A DNA stretch of 64,000 nucleotides from Rotaria socialis. Taxonomy: Eukaryota > Rotifera > Eurotatoria > Philodinida > Philodinidae. The position numbers and the translations under genes were made by a program. The notes below the pieces were generated by a model. It searched no databases. It was given only the letters and a program-made list of their open reading frames with translations, and was not told the DNA's origin. Shown one piece after another: positions 10,874 through 22,401 of the stretch (position 1 is its first letter; every line of letters starts with the position of its first letter). The stretch covers positions 1-64,000 of the forward strand of contig CAJNYU010001939.1 in NCBI GenBank assembly GCA_905331475.1, written 5' to 3'.

Positions 10874-11559
10874 TCAGTTTACATATGCTAGATTGAATGA
10901 TCCGACGTTTTTAAACGGTGCTTCAAATTGTGTCAATTCATATAATACTGTTCCACCGCGTACAAGACCGGTCGCAACGTCTGACCGTACACTTACGTTG
11001 AATGTATATGTACGTAGTGGTAAATATACCATTGCTATGCGTGTTAAAATCATGCATCAAAAGTAAGGTGCTGTGTTATAATAGAAGCCTCCAAATGTGT
11101 CAATTAGGTGACGATTAGAACCTAATCCTCGGCTGACTCTTTGCTCATTCTTTGGCAGAACATATTTATCGATAATAAGATGATCATGGAACATGATCTG
11201 AACAAACTGGTTCAATACTTTGCCTTGAATCCAGAAGCCACCTTGGAATATGATTTTGAAAAGTGTACTTTTTGTGATATGAAGTGCTTGATTTAAGTTC
11301 GGAATATAGACAAAATTGTCACTAGGCTAGAAGTTATAGCCATCACCAGGGTGTGCATGCTTCGTATAGACTGAGTACGATTGCACTCCATCTGATCTTG
11401 AAGAACGACCAGTCGTAATAGATTCTGATGATACCTCTATTGCTATGAAGAAAAACCATGTTAGAGGTACGAATAAATCATTAATACTTTTAGGAACTCA
11501 CCAATGATTAAACCCAATGAAACTATAAGACTCACTAATAAGTAATGGATGGCACAGGT
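10874..11559 (-). pseudogene. Broken gene for a type II membrane or secreted protein
   Basis: On the minus strand an exon (11559-11502) encodes a hydrophobic segment of about 17 residues. It joins across a 59-bp intron (GTGAGT ... TTCATAG, 11501-11443) in phase to a long exon ending at a stop at 10874-10876. The long frame is interrupted twice: TAG at 11327-11329 and TGA at 11057-11059. Around the breaks the protein reads well, for example F-Q-G-G-F-W-I-Q-G-K-V, G-G-F-Y-Y-N-T-A-P-Y-F and Y-T-F-N-V-S-V-R-S-D. This indicates recent loss of a real extracellular beta-rich protein. The N-terminal exon upstream of 11559 was not found. Family not recognised. Confidence 0.7.
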
Positions 11560-13624
11560 CTAAATATTGAAAAATTAAAGTAGCCGTCTGTTGAATAGTA
11601 CAGCTAAACATCATTATCTAATACTATTAAGAAACGAAGTAGTTTTATGAATTATTAGATACAGTCTAGAGCTTCAACAAATAAAATACTTCATATATAT
11701 TCCAATCACACGTTCCTTATAGAAGATCTTCGACAGTTCACTGAAGTCGTTTGTTATGATCTATAGCATGCGAGAGGAAGGTTCAAATTTCTACCCTATA
11801 CACTTCAATACTCCTTTTAGATCGTGTTTCACAAAATACATCAGCAGTGCTATATTGTCAATGTTAATTGTAAACTGGCTCTAAGATTTATGTTTATAAG
11901 ATTTTGTTGCTGAAGCGACACACTATATCATCGAGTTTATTTGCATATTAAGATGGATGTAATTTAGTTTGATATTGACTTGGTCAAGAAAAATATAGTA
12001 AATTCCTAGATAAATACGAATGTTCCAGAGATCTATGAAGGCGAGCCAGTTATGCACTCATACTATAAGAAACTAAAAATTTCTCGAGCTGAATAGATCT
12101 TGAGGGTGTACCAATCATGTGCATATTGACAAGAAAAGGCGGAGAAAAACCGAGAATACTAGAATAAAAAGCCTATTATGTACAATAACTTGAACAGTTC
12201 CATATAAATTTTGGATATATCGTGAACTCCTTACTCACTCTCTACAATCGACTGTAGACTGAAAGCACACTAGTGATAATATTATTTGAAACATTCTGTT
12301 ACCGAAACTCTGTATGTGCTTTAATCACTTGGTTATGCATGACTGTCGATGTCAATATTACTGCGTAAATGAGAATATGATAGTAGCTGATGCTCCATTA
12401 ACTCTTACACTTGCTCGTGTAAACTTAACAGGAGCTATTATGAGTATCATGGGATGTAAATTCTGTACGTTGACATAAGATAATGCATCTGTCTTATATG
12501 TTACAATGTTTAATATGAAACCAAATGTAAATCAAAAAACTTGATAAGAATTTCTGCGATGACTAATATAACTCGGTATGAGGTATGAGCATGCACTTCA
12601 GTAACATATTTAGTATTGCGTTTCAAGCAGGCATTTTTTTTGCCTTTCGACTTTGTTGTGAGCGAGAATCAAGCAAAATGTGCGCTGTCGGAAGTAGAAA
12701 AGAAAAAGTCATTCTTCATGCGTCTGATTCTTTTTTTCGCCGTTACTTCATCTTCGACAAACATGTGCGCTCCATCCACAGAGAATTGAATAACACCTAC
12801 TACGATGAAATCAAGACAATCATTTCGCAAACGTAGATCCAAGTAAACGCTTTCATTAGAACTACCATTATGATAACATTCATTAGTTGTTTCGCTAACA
12901 GTAATCAAATATTTCACCGTGTGATGTAATTATATGACTATGAAAGAAAATGTGTTTAATAGATTCAACAGGCTTTGTGAGTTATTTTAACGATTCACAC
13001 TTATCCATAAAATCCAAATGATATCTCAGATGGTTCGTTATAAACTATAAGTATACTCTTTGACAGCCTGTAATATATGTTACTTCAAAAATTGACTATA
13101 GATTTTACTTTTCATTAACTCCAACTTTTCCTTTGTACCAGCTACTCATTGATGTCTATTGGCTATTTAGTAAGGTTTGTCACCGGTATAATCGAGCTTT
13201 CAATAATGACCTTGATTGCATGTAAAAATCATAACGAAGATAATCAGGTTTTGTTAGAAGCACAATTTTAGCAAAACAAGTGTGCCATTTTTCTCCTAAT
13301 TACAGTTTTAGTTTATATTTCAGGTATTGAAATGGCTTTGTGTAAGTTCTCTATATCATTGCTCGATTGATACATCTAAAATTACAGTCGCTTTGAAAGG
13401 ACATGTTTCGTTTCCCTTCATTATTTAAATCTTTCTACGATAGAACCACTTGTTTTTATTTTCTTCAATGCTGCTCTGCAAAACCTAATAAAAATAGTAT
13501 CATTATGTAAGCAACAGTCTATAAATGACTGAAGAAAACATGGAACAACGAGAGGGTGTCTTCCATTATTTTTATACAACTTTCATGATGACTCTTCTTT
13601 TTTTGTTAACGAGTTTCAGATCTG
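11560..13624. other. Intergenic region
   Basis: No supported gene. It includes a 53-bp dispersed repeat at 11784-11836. The acceptor-like TTTCAG at 13614-13619, six bases before the caspase ATG, suggests a 5'-UTR intron whose upstream exon lies somewhere in this stretch. Confidence 0.4.
11784..11836 (+). repeat. 53-bp dispersed repeat, also in the NHL1 intron
   Basis: It matches 38179-38231 in the same orientation over 53 bp with about four differences. Both end in ATCGTGTTTCACAAAA. In the NHL copy this is the right end of an inserted element whose left end carries the complement GAAACACGAT, so 11784-11836 is probably a fragment of the same family. Confidence 0.6.
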
Positions 13625-14449
13625 ATGGCTAAACCGGCGACAAATTTTCAACGAAAAAGAGCGTTAGTTATCGGCATTAATGATTATTATTATTTCAATC
13701 CATTAGAATACTGTGTCAGAGATGCTCAAGACTTCAGCAAAACTCTCCAAGATATCGGATTTGAAGTAACTCCAGTATTTAATTGTAACCTCAAGGAATT
13801 CACTCAAGTTCTTAAAGTATTCCTCGATAGGACTCGCTCCACTGATTTGGTTTTGTTTTATTTTGCTGGCCATGGCAAATCATATAAATATGATAATTAT
13901 TTATTACTGGCTAACTACAATCCTAGTCAATCTAAAAATGAAAGCAAAAACATGGCGGAGGGGATCATTTCAATAGAATCTATCATGAAGCAAATGGCTC
14001 ATAAAAACTGGTGTGCTACAATATTCATATTTGATTGTTGTAGAAAGCACTTAAACTCTCTTGAAGAAAATAATCAGCAACGTTTCTTAAGCATGAAGGG
14101 CACACCGAAGACACTAATTGCCTACTCAAATTGTGCGGGTGCAGTAATACGTTCTGAAACAGGAAATGATAAAAACGGCTATTTGATGGGAAATTTGTTA
14201 AAACACATAATTAAGACAAATGTTGAAATTCAAGATATTCTGAGAGATGTGGCTCAAGATCTTCGTAAGCAAACTAGTGAACTGAAACGGCTCTACCACA
14301 ATAGTGAATTCAATCAGAAAATATTCTTAGTGACAACTGAAGATCAAGGTGAGAAATTCTCATTTTTTATTAATTTCCTAGGTGAATCAAAAACAGAACT
14401 CAAGTTAATCCTGTTGAAATCTAACAGTTTTAGAAAAATGAAGTCATGA
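13625..14449 (+). CDS. Caspase-fold (peptidase C14) protein
   Basis: A single exon of 274 aa. It opens with the strand R-A-L-V-I-G-I-N-D-Y typical of C14 domains. The catalytic His is His83 in F-A-G-H-G, and the catalytic Cys is Cys139 in I-F-D-C-C-R, with the spacing expected of caspase/metacaspase-like folds. The domain fills residues ~10-240; there is no CARD, DED or death domain. The tail (241-274) may be partly intron: GTGAGAAATT at 14350 to TTTCCTAG at 14382 could be a 33-nt intron, though that is shorter than any other here, so the continuous frame is kept. An acceptor just before the ATG suggests a non-coding first exon. The substrate is unknown; Arg/Lys or Asp specificity cannot be told from this sequence. 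Confidence 0.85.
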   Translation: MAKPATNFQRKRALVIGINDYYYFNPLEYCVRDAQDFSKTLQDIGFEVTPVFNCNLKEFTQVLKVFLDRTRSTDLVLFYFAGHGKSYKYDNYLLLANYNPSQSKNESKNMAEGIISIESIMKQMAHKNWCATIFIFDCCRKHLNSLEENNQQRFLSMKGTPKTLIAYSNCAGAVIRSETGNDKNGYLMGNLLKHIIKTNVEIQDILRDVAQDLRKQTSELKRLYHNSEFNQKIFLVTTEDQGEKFSFFINFLGESKTELKLILLKSNSFRKMKS

Positions 14450-14836
14450 TCGTTTTATCTGGAAGCTTTTCCTCATTACACCAATCCTTATTACGTAGGA
14501 ATATAGCCTAAGAAAATTTATTACACCGGAAAATGATTACTTTCCTGTCGATATTTAGCAATTAAATTGGAACAATTTCATAGTTTCGCTCGAAAATTAA
14601 TGTGAACCGATTTCAAATAGCAAATCTCGACTTGAAAAATCGTGTGTTTCCCGAATCTCACAGATTTCATTGATATGTCGCACTCCAACTGACAGAAGCG
14701 AACATTCATTTCTTTTGTGTAAAGTGATTTAATGCATTGATTTAAGTCAGAGGATTTATTTCTAATTCTAACTCTTTGAAAAAAACAGCTAATAACAGTA
14801 TTTCTCATAAATCTACTAGATCCGATTGTCAAACCT
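14450..14836. other. Short intergenic spacer
   Basis: 387 bp between the caspase gene and the next gene. A weak poly(A) variant ATTAAA occurs at 14561, and an acceptor-like CTACTAG just before 14820 could belong to a 5'-UTR intron of the next gene. Nothing else seen. Confidence 0.4.
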
Positions 14837-16378
14837 ATGAATGCATCTTGTGTGATGAATACACCAAGAGGCTTACCAGGAGCTGATCAACCAGTGGGTA
14901 AAAACAAAGAACTTGAACGGTCAACCAACGTCGATGCTAACGGGGACCGCACTCCCAAACGAACGGAAGAGCATATAGTGTCTCCTAGGTTAGCAGAAAA
15001 AGATAAAAGCGTTGCAGCAGGATCACAGGTGTCAAATGCGAGGAGTCAAGAAGCATTATCATCTTCATTGAGCATAGATCATGTGCCAGATCAAGTACGG
15101 ACACTGAATTCATACCCAAGTGAAACATTTGGTGTTGAGGAACATATTTCGAAAGAAATACGCGATCTATTCCAACATCTCAAATACGAACTCCCAATTA
15201 TGAACAAACGTGGTCCAATGAGCGGCAACTGCGTTTCTGAGACTGACCAAATGGAGAATTTCCTTAAGCAAAATTTCGGTTTTAATAATACAAACGATTA
15301 CATCGTATCTGGTGTACGATCATTTCAGATACGTAGATTTCTGTCCGACGTGGATTCTCGTCAAATAATTTATTTCCCTAGAGAGCACCAGAGTGCATTC
15401 ACCATGACTGTATCTGAAATCAAAAAGTGGCAAAGTTCCTATGCTGTCTACGCTGATCAAAATGTCCGAGGTATGGACAAAGCCTTTCTTCAGAAAGCTC
15501 TTCGTGGAAAAAGTGGTGATGGTGATGAAGCTTTTCGCATGAAATTCGTCGTGCGTATTTCCGATTGTCCTATTCTCATGAAATTCGATGCGAGGATATT
15601 GCGTCGTTCACTCGGAGAACAATGGCCACATCTTATTAAACTCGTTTCCGTAACCGGCGTTGACTTTGCTGGGCGAAAACACGATGTCAATGATGTCACC
15701 ACCTACATCAAGAATTGGCAAGAAGTCTTCGAACTCGACCCGAAGACAGGTAAGCCAGCAGTGTTTCACGGAAGGGATTTTTATCCTGTGAGGCATCACC
15801 CTCAAGCCATGTTAGACGAAGAGCGTCTACTCCGAGACCTTGCTCGTATGGTCAGACTCAGATTACAAGCTTGCGATCAGGAAGGAGTAGAAATTGTAGT
15901 TGAGACAGGAATTGGCCTCGGTGTATTCGCTGGCAAGCACATTGGAATTGATGGTCAAGTACGAAGGCTGTCTGCCATTGCTATTCGACACGTAGTGCAA
16001 AATTATTCGACGACGTTTAAAAATATTCGTGCTATTGTGTTAGCCTTACCAATCTTCACTGGAATCAGGGATGGTCGGCGCCTTCCCGACACGTATGATT
16101 ATTTTGTCGCGGAATTTCGCATGAGTCAATACTCTGGACATATACCTCTGCTTATCATTGATCAGGATATGCATGAATTAACAGTTGCCATTGCACTTAG
16201 AGGTTATCGTGTTTCTCAACTGAATCCAGCTGATTCGCATGGTGTTTTTGGTGAATATTGGCAAAACCATGGACCTGCAGTTGAAGAGAAACTTGCACTA
16301 ACAACGGTTGGTTTACTCGTACAACATCATCTCATCAATCCGGCTGTTCTTGATGAGAATCGATATCACATAATATGA
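14837..16378 (+). CDS. Intronless GC-rich gene, possibly PARG/macrodomain-like
   Basis: An uninterrupted frame of 513 aa. Sampled lines are about 40-48% G+C, against about 30% in the adjacent caspase gene. Residues 1-95 are polar and disordered; the rest is a folded globular region. Two C-terminal blocks stand out: E-T-G-I-G-L-G-V-F-A-G and N-P-A-D-S-H-G-V-F-G-E-Y-W followed by A-V-E-E-K-L-A-L-T-T. From memory these resemble the poly(ADP-ribose) glycohydrolase-like domain of Legionella MavL-type proteins (DUF4804), which also occurs sporadically in eukaryotes; I cannot confirm this. If correct, it would bind or hydrolyse ADP-ribose. No signal peptide or membrane segment. Composition and lack of introns suggest horizontal acquisition. 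The gene is convincing; its function is not. Confidence 0.7.
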   Translation: MNASCVMNTPRGLPGADQPVGKNKELERSTNVDANGDRTPKRTEEHIVSPRLAEKDKSVAAGSQVSNARSQEALSSSLSIDHVPDQVRTLNSYPSETFGVEEHISKEIRDLFQHLKYELPIMNKRGPMSGNCVSETDQMENFLKQNFGFNNTNDYIVSGVRSFQIRRFLSDVDSRQIIYFPREHQSAFTMTVSEIKKWQSSYAVYADQNVRGMDKAFLQKALRGKSGDGDEAFRMKFVVRISDCPILMKFDARILRRSLGEQWPHLIKLVSVTGVDFAGRKHDVNDVTTYIKNWQEVFELDPKTGKPAVFHGRDFYPVRHHPQAMLDEERLLRDLARMVRLRLQACDQEGVEIVVETGIGLGVFAGKHIGIDGQVRRLSAIAIRHVVQNYSTTFKNIRAIVLALPIFTGIRDGRRLPDTYDYFVAEFRMSQYSGHIPLLIIDQDMHELTVAIALRGYRVSQLNPADSHGVFGEYWQNHGPAVEEKLALTTVGLLVQHHLINPAVLDENRYHII

Positions 16379-18358
16379 AATTATAAACATCTTCCAATAA
16401 TGAATATCAGTAGTGCGCACAATCAAAATATTGTATCATCAGGCAATGAGTTCTTGATGAAAAACATTGAACATGAACTGCTTTTATAGAATTTTGTACC
16501 GGAATTTTTCTGAAACTTTGTTCATTCCTCATTTTTTCAATTAAAAATGTATCTTTGTATTCATGTTTTTCAAGTTGTTCCATTGTATACTAACTGAGAG
16601 GCCTAGTGTGACTTTGAGTGTAAGAGTGGGTTTATACTGCTTTATATATGAGAACTAGACACTGACTTCGATATGCATTCACACCATCGCACAACTCAAT
16701 TAAATGATATCCAAATTGTATCGCATGATAATATTCATAGAAAAAATGGAACTTTTATTCATGCTCAAAGAAAATCTTGCTTTCATTTATATAGATGCGA
16801 ATAGGACTCGTATTACTGATAACACCATTTAGATTCTTCTCATAATTAATTCTCGATAGGTCGTTTAATTCAAAAACTTGAAATTCTGAAAAGCAATTTC
16901 AGTTTTTCTCATTATTTTTGTGTCTATTGGTCGTTTAAATCAATACTCCTTTTTGTTTTAAATTCTTCTGGCAAATACCAATGAAAGTGCGCCACATTCG
17001 AGCATGAGTCTTCTTATTTTGTTTTTGGAAGTTGGAAGAAAACTGGCTAGCAGTAGTCGACAACATACATCAGTCTCCTATCACCTATCAGACTCCTTCA
17101 TTCAGAATGAAGAGAATTTTTCAAGTATCCCTTGTGTCAACACAATTTTTCTTCCACGAAAAAAACCCTGAAGAGATGGTATGCAAAGCAAATAGGTTTT
17201 GTTTGGTCTTCCATGATGATTCATCTACGGCTAGAAGCAGTTGCTATCTGTGTTGCAATGTAGGAAGAGAATTTAATATACCTATGTTTGCCCACAAAAA
17301 AAAGGACGTGACAATTATGATGAAATTGACCTGAAAGTAGATAGATACATCTTTGTATTCCAAGCGATCTATTTTAAGATTGATGAAAAATAACTTTTAC
17401 AGTAGCTGATCAAAAGTCTCGAATTACGAGGATTAGTATCATTCATAAGTCTCATGATGCTCGTGCTATATCTATTTTGTATTCTATAGCGGTATCTAGA
17501 AGAAATGAGTAAAAAGTAAATAATTTACATTATCTGAATTCTATTTACTTGTAACTCATTTATTAATATTAAAGAGTTCAGTACATAATCAATATCCTCA
17601 CAACATGAATATTTGTCATTTGATAAAGTGTTTTCAAATCGACCCAAGGGAATTATTTATCTCGATACACACTTTATCTAAATGTATATTGGGTAAATAT
17701 GGATGTACGATAAATCTTCACAAAAAACGTAGTTATATAAATTGAAAACTTTTCAAAGGTATGCGCACATAGAATACATGCATCGGTATGTTTCTTAATG
17801 AATTATGTTGCTGAACTGCTAGGCCTAGCTGTGCATGTATATAGACAATTAACCAATGGAAACGGAAATCAAATCACTTTTCTCTAGATTGACGGTGAAT
17901 ATTTTCTAGTTCGTATGATAGAGAATATCGAAAATAGTCCGAATTACATTTCACAAAGAACGATAAAACATACTTTTGATCGACAACTACTAGCTGTAGC
18001 TTCGATTAAAGTTGACAATCATGATTAAGAGTTGAAGTGCTCGAGGACGATGTTTCGTTACTCAGTGTGCCCACTATGAGTCAAGAATTCATACAAGTAT
18101 CAACCTTGAGACTCGAGTTCCGGTTTTAACTTTAACATCAATGAAAACAACAAAATGATGGGCTTGCGAAGAAATTCATATAACCTCTTGACTAATCCAA
18201 ACAAATCAACTTAAAGCGGTATAATCATTAATCATCTAAGCAAGTAGTCTGATAATTTCAAAGTACATCATACCATTTACTAGATGTGACAATTAGATTA
18301 TTTTAATTTTAGAAAAAATTATAAATGCCAAAGTTATATTGGCTATTGTAGATTTTTG
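16379..18358. other. Intergenic region between convergent genes
   Basis: About 2 kb of AT-rich sequence between the 3' ends of the + strand gene at 14837 and the - strand RING-VWA gene. ORFs to 100 codons (e.g. 17032-17334) carry no recognisable signal. The ATTAAA-like sequence on the minus strand at about 18302 may serve the RING-VWA gene. Confidence 0.4.
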
Positions 18359-20491
18359 TTAAGTTTTCCTATTTTTGACATCAAAAGCCATTTTAACTTG
18401 GCGCTGATTAGCATATTGAAGTGAGCTTATATTAGTTGGCGACGTATATGTACCTCGCTCCATCGTATGGCATATATAAGTATTGTATTGTGATGATCGA
18501 TAGGCACTTTCTGTTGGATAGCGATATTCAAGATCTTTAATTAGATTTTGACAGAATGGATCGTTCGCAGATACACTAGCCTTGATCTTGTCGACTTGAG
18601 CTTGTAGAATAGCACGCGATTGTCGATAATCATGTTCGGCCATGGCTTGCTCAAGCGCACGTGTAGTTTCTACTCGATTTCGTTGAATATCAAGCACACT
18701 ATTGACTTGAAGAAGATCATATCCGAGATGAGAACGCCGAACTAAATTGAAAGAAACTGGATCTGTGGTGATTTTAAGACCAGTATTTAGATCTATGTAT
18801 GTCACTGTCACATTACCTGTGTAGAAAGAGAAAAAAATGAATAGAAAGTAATTACAGTTGATACTTTACCAATGATTTGATTTTCAAATAGTTGAATTTC
18901 TTCAGAAGATCGAGTCAATGACATTGGCTGTTGACTATCCGTTTCGATACTTTGTTCTTTATTTTTTAGTTTAGGTATATGTAACTGAAAAACAAGATTT
19001 CGCTTTTCTTCTGCATTCAAATCATGTAAATAAATAGTAAGTTTTGTTGACGGTAATTGTTGAGGTTCATATTTATATTTTCCATGAAAATGAGTGATCT
19101 TATAGTCACCAATGAATTCCATATTAATGCGAACTTGCTGCGCAACACATGTAAATAAACCACCCAGACCCATTGCAAAGGCAGGACCTATTGCTTGTTC
19201 TTGATCCTAGTAAAAAAAGCAGATTCATTGGGATGTTGCTAGTTTGAAAATTTAATAACTACGCTTAACTTACGATATAAGTGAATGTACCACCATTGCC
19301 TTGTTCGGCTAACCGCACTAGTAATGATGCAGTATGATCCGGCCCGTAACCGAACGTATGACATTGAACAACGTTGGGTAAAGTTTCCATCAACTCTGTG
19401 TAATCATGACAGTGATTATCTTGACCATCCGTCAACAGAAATATAGCGCTCAACGAATTTTTTGTTTGACGATCAGCCAATAAACGTATGCCCATCTGCA
19501 AGCCACTTCCAATATACGTACCACCTCGGCTAATAATGTCAGTATTGATAGCATGAGTCAAGATTTGTTTGCTAAAAAATGATTGAAGAAAGTCATGCAA
19601 TTAAAATGTTACTTTAAAAATAGCATCTGTCTAAAGAAATTTCTACGATGTCCAAATAGAAAAATATTTGATTTAAGAGCTTCTTTTCTAGACTTACTTT
19701 AGTTGATTCATTCTTTTGAGACCATGTGAACGATCAAATGCCTGTGTACTGAATGAAATGATCGCTAGACGATCAAATTCGTTCATTTGTTCGACAATGT
19801 AGACTAAGGTTTGTTTCAATAAAGTTATCTTGTCACCTGACATAGATGAACTTTGATCGACAACGCAGACTAGATCTATTGGAACACGAGACGACAATAA
19901 AGTATCGAGTTCTGTTGATGAGACGCTGTCTGGTGCTTGTAAAGTGACAAGACCGAAAATATTCGATTCTTCATGCGAAAGTCGAGCTCGATATTCGAAT
20001 GTCGTTGATGTAGTTATTAATGAAGGATTGCCAGTAGCATTGCGTGAAGTTGAAGCAATTTGACGAGCAGACGAGAGACGATCCCAATGGGCTTGTACAA
20101 CATTTTCATCGACTGGATCTTCAACCGAAGGGACAACCTAAATGATATTATCAACGTATACTTGCTTATGTGTAGAATAGCGAAGATGCATACAACTACT
20201 TACAATAATTGGTGGTAATTGATTTTGCGCTATGCGCGGTTGTTGTAGTAGTTGCGGTGCAGGTCCAGTAGAGCCTGCTAGTAACTGAACAATAGACTCC
20301 TCAATGGTAGCTCGACATAGTGGACATTCTTTATTTGTTGCTTTGATATTGGATGCTAAACATTGCAAATGAAATTTATGATTGCAAGACAATGTCAATA
20401 GAGGAGTGCCACGTGCAAGAGCACTAAGACATATCGCGCAATCGTCGGTAGTATTTCCTGCTGTAGTCGAAGAAGAAGACGTAGGTAACAT
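18359..20491 (-). CDS. RING-H2 + VWA domain protein (putative E3 ligase)
   Basis: Five exons on the minus strand: 20491-20204, 20137-19698, 19571-19274, 19206-18870, 18816-18359; introns are 53-126 bp and phase closes at every junction. The product is 606 aa. Residues 18-59 form a RING-H2 finger (C18-x2-C21 ... C36-x-H38-x2-H41-x2-C44 ... C56-x2-C59), which recruits an E2. Residues ~183-345 are a von Willebrand A domain with an intact MIDAS start D190-x-S192-x-S194 and a second metal loop L-L-T-D-G. The C-terminal ~250 residues are a beta-rich segment followed by a helical region. The same order occurs in plant WAV3-type E3 ligases. The ATG at 20489 is chosen because the RING starts 17 residues later; the frame is open upstream, so a longer N terminus is possible. 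Confidence 0.88.
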
Positions 20492-21112
20492 TTTATTCTC
20501 TAAACTATGAGAAATTTTAAAAGAGAAAAATAAGTCAGCAAGCACAACTACTCGACAGTTTATATAGTAGAAAAGATATCGAAAAAAAAGATTACATCGT
20601 GCATCTATTGTCATCAATGACTAACTGTCACGATTATGATATGATTCATTTCTTCACATCAGCTTGAATTCAGACTCTTAGTAAATACATATATATATAA
20701 ACGGTTCTTGTATCACTATGAATCCAATAGAATAAACTAAATTCAAAGGTACTATATGCTTTTTACTACTGAACAGTGCACATCTTCATGTGGTCTGCTT
20801 TATTCTATTTTCTTGCTTCACATATAAAAAAATCTTGACATTAAAACTACCGATCCGACTATAAAATCGAGTTTTATAAAAGTATCACTATGCTACTATT
20901 AATACACAGAGTAGATGAGATTTACTTTTCGCTCTCGAAAGTTTCTATAATCGAATGCCATGAAATGAATAGTGTTGCAATTTATATGGAACCTCTGTTG
21001 ACGTAGATATTCATTTCAGAATTTAAAAATCTATAGATGAAACATAGTTTACAAGTACTTCGATAGAACTTTGTTGATATCATAAAATTAGAAAAACTTT
21101 TAAACTAAACTT
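20492..21112. other. Upstream region of the RING-VWA gene
   Basis: AT-rich spacer expected to hold the promoter of the minus-strand gene. No TATA box at a convincing distance and no repeats were recognised. Confidence 0.35.
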
Positions 21113-21148
21113 ACGAGGGAGGGTCACCAAGTGTTCAATCGCTTTTGC

Positions 21149-21494
21149 GTTGAAACTACTTACATTATGTAGCTTCCGATGAGTTATGAATACACTAAAA
21201 GCATGCTGGGCGGATAGCTTATTGTGACGAAACTAGGCCATTTCTAGGGTATCAGCTTTTTTGAGTGCCTTCTCCCCCCCCCCCCCGCAGGGACATAAAA
21301 AAAACTGATGTTCGAATTTTGATTTGAAACTTTTCATAGAAAGGCTCGCTAAGGCGAACAACTTCTTGTGAACGTTTCAGACCTTTCTACTATTCCTATG
21401 GTTAGACACTGGTATTGTGAAATTTTTATTGTACATCTTTCAAATGAAGTAGCAGATTTAATGAAACAAATAAATTAATCTAAGTAGTTTCAAC
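21149..21494. mobile_element. 346-bp MITE with 14-bp perfect terminal repeats
   Basis: GTTGAAACTACTTA at 21149-21162 is the exact complement of TAAGTAGTTTCAAC at 21481-21494. The element sits between the left terminal repeat of the 3.2-kb element and the A-tract that on the right side touches the terminal repeat directly, so its insertion is shown by comparing the two arms. It contains a 13-C tract (21274-21286) and no ORF. Confidence 0.65.
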
Positions 21495-22401
21495 ATAACC
21501 CATGTAAAAAAAATTACGCGAAAAATCAACATATTCCTGATTATAATCGATTCGAACCTCAAATAATTGATGAAAATCTAGCAATTATGATTTATTTCGA
21601 TTAAATTGACGATTTCAATGGATTTTTTTTCAGTACGGGTTAGGAATCAAAGATTTTTCATCAATTATAATCGATTCTTTTAATTTTAATGGCATAAAAT
21701 CGATTAAAGGGACTATAATCGATTGTCTATGATTTTTTATTAATCAATTATAATCGATTTTGAGTAATAATCGATTTTCATTAGCATTTTATTATTTTCC
21801 CCCGATTATAATACGAAAATCGATTCAGATCTTGAATCGATTATAATCATTGAGATTAGATTCGATTAAAATAGACTCCTACTACTAATAAATTAATAAA
21901 TAGGAAGATAAAAAAATTGTTAACCAATAGCATTCAATAAAAAATAGGAAAGTTGCCAGAACAAAATACTTTGCAAAATGCTGATTGAAATATTTGTTTC
22001 ACTAATATAGAGATATCAACAACATATACGAAGAGCATCCAAAAATCGATTATGTAAATAACACTGAAACTCGTATTTCTATTTCCCTAATCTTGTTGGT
22101 TTCACATAAACTCACGGACAACTTTCTAGCAAAGAGCTTGCGTTGCAGCCTGCTTTAAATGCAACAATAAACATATTGTTTCTAGACTGTATTTCTGATC
22201 AATAGTTGGCCCAACTAGGGGCGAACCGGGAATACAATATCTACTCATTAGATGACGTAGATAAGGGACAATCGATCGTATACAGCAGAGTAGCGATGGC
22301 AATAATTAAAATAATTGATTGCACAAATCTTCATAACCCTGAGTTATAATATGAGATTCCTTTTAATATACAACTCACGAGGGAACCGCCCTGAAGTGAT
22401 T

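Noticed and set aside
12585..12836. 83-codon ORF
   Set aside because: No recognisable motif and no splice or poly(A) context; composition as in the spacer.
14350..14382. Possible 33-nt intron near the end of the caspase gene
   Set aside because: Shorter than every other intron in the window (47 nt or more), and the frame is open without it; kept only as a note.
17032..17334. 100-codon ORF
   Set aside because: No protein character; lies between convergent genes with no matching splice signals.
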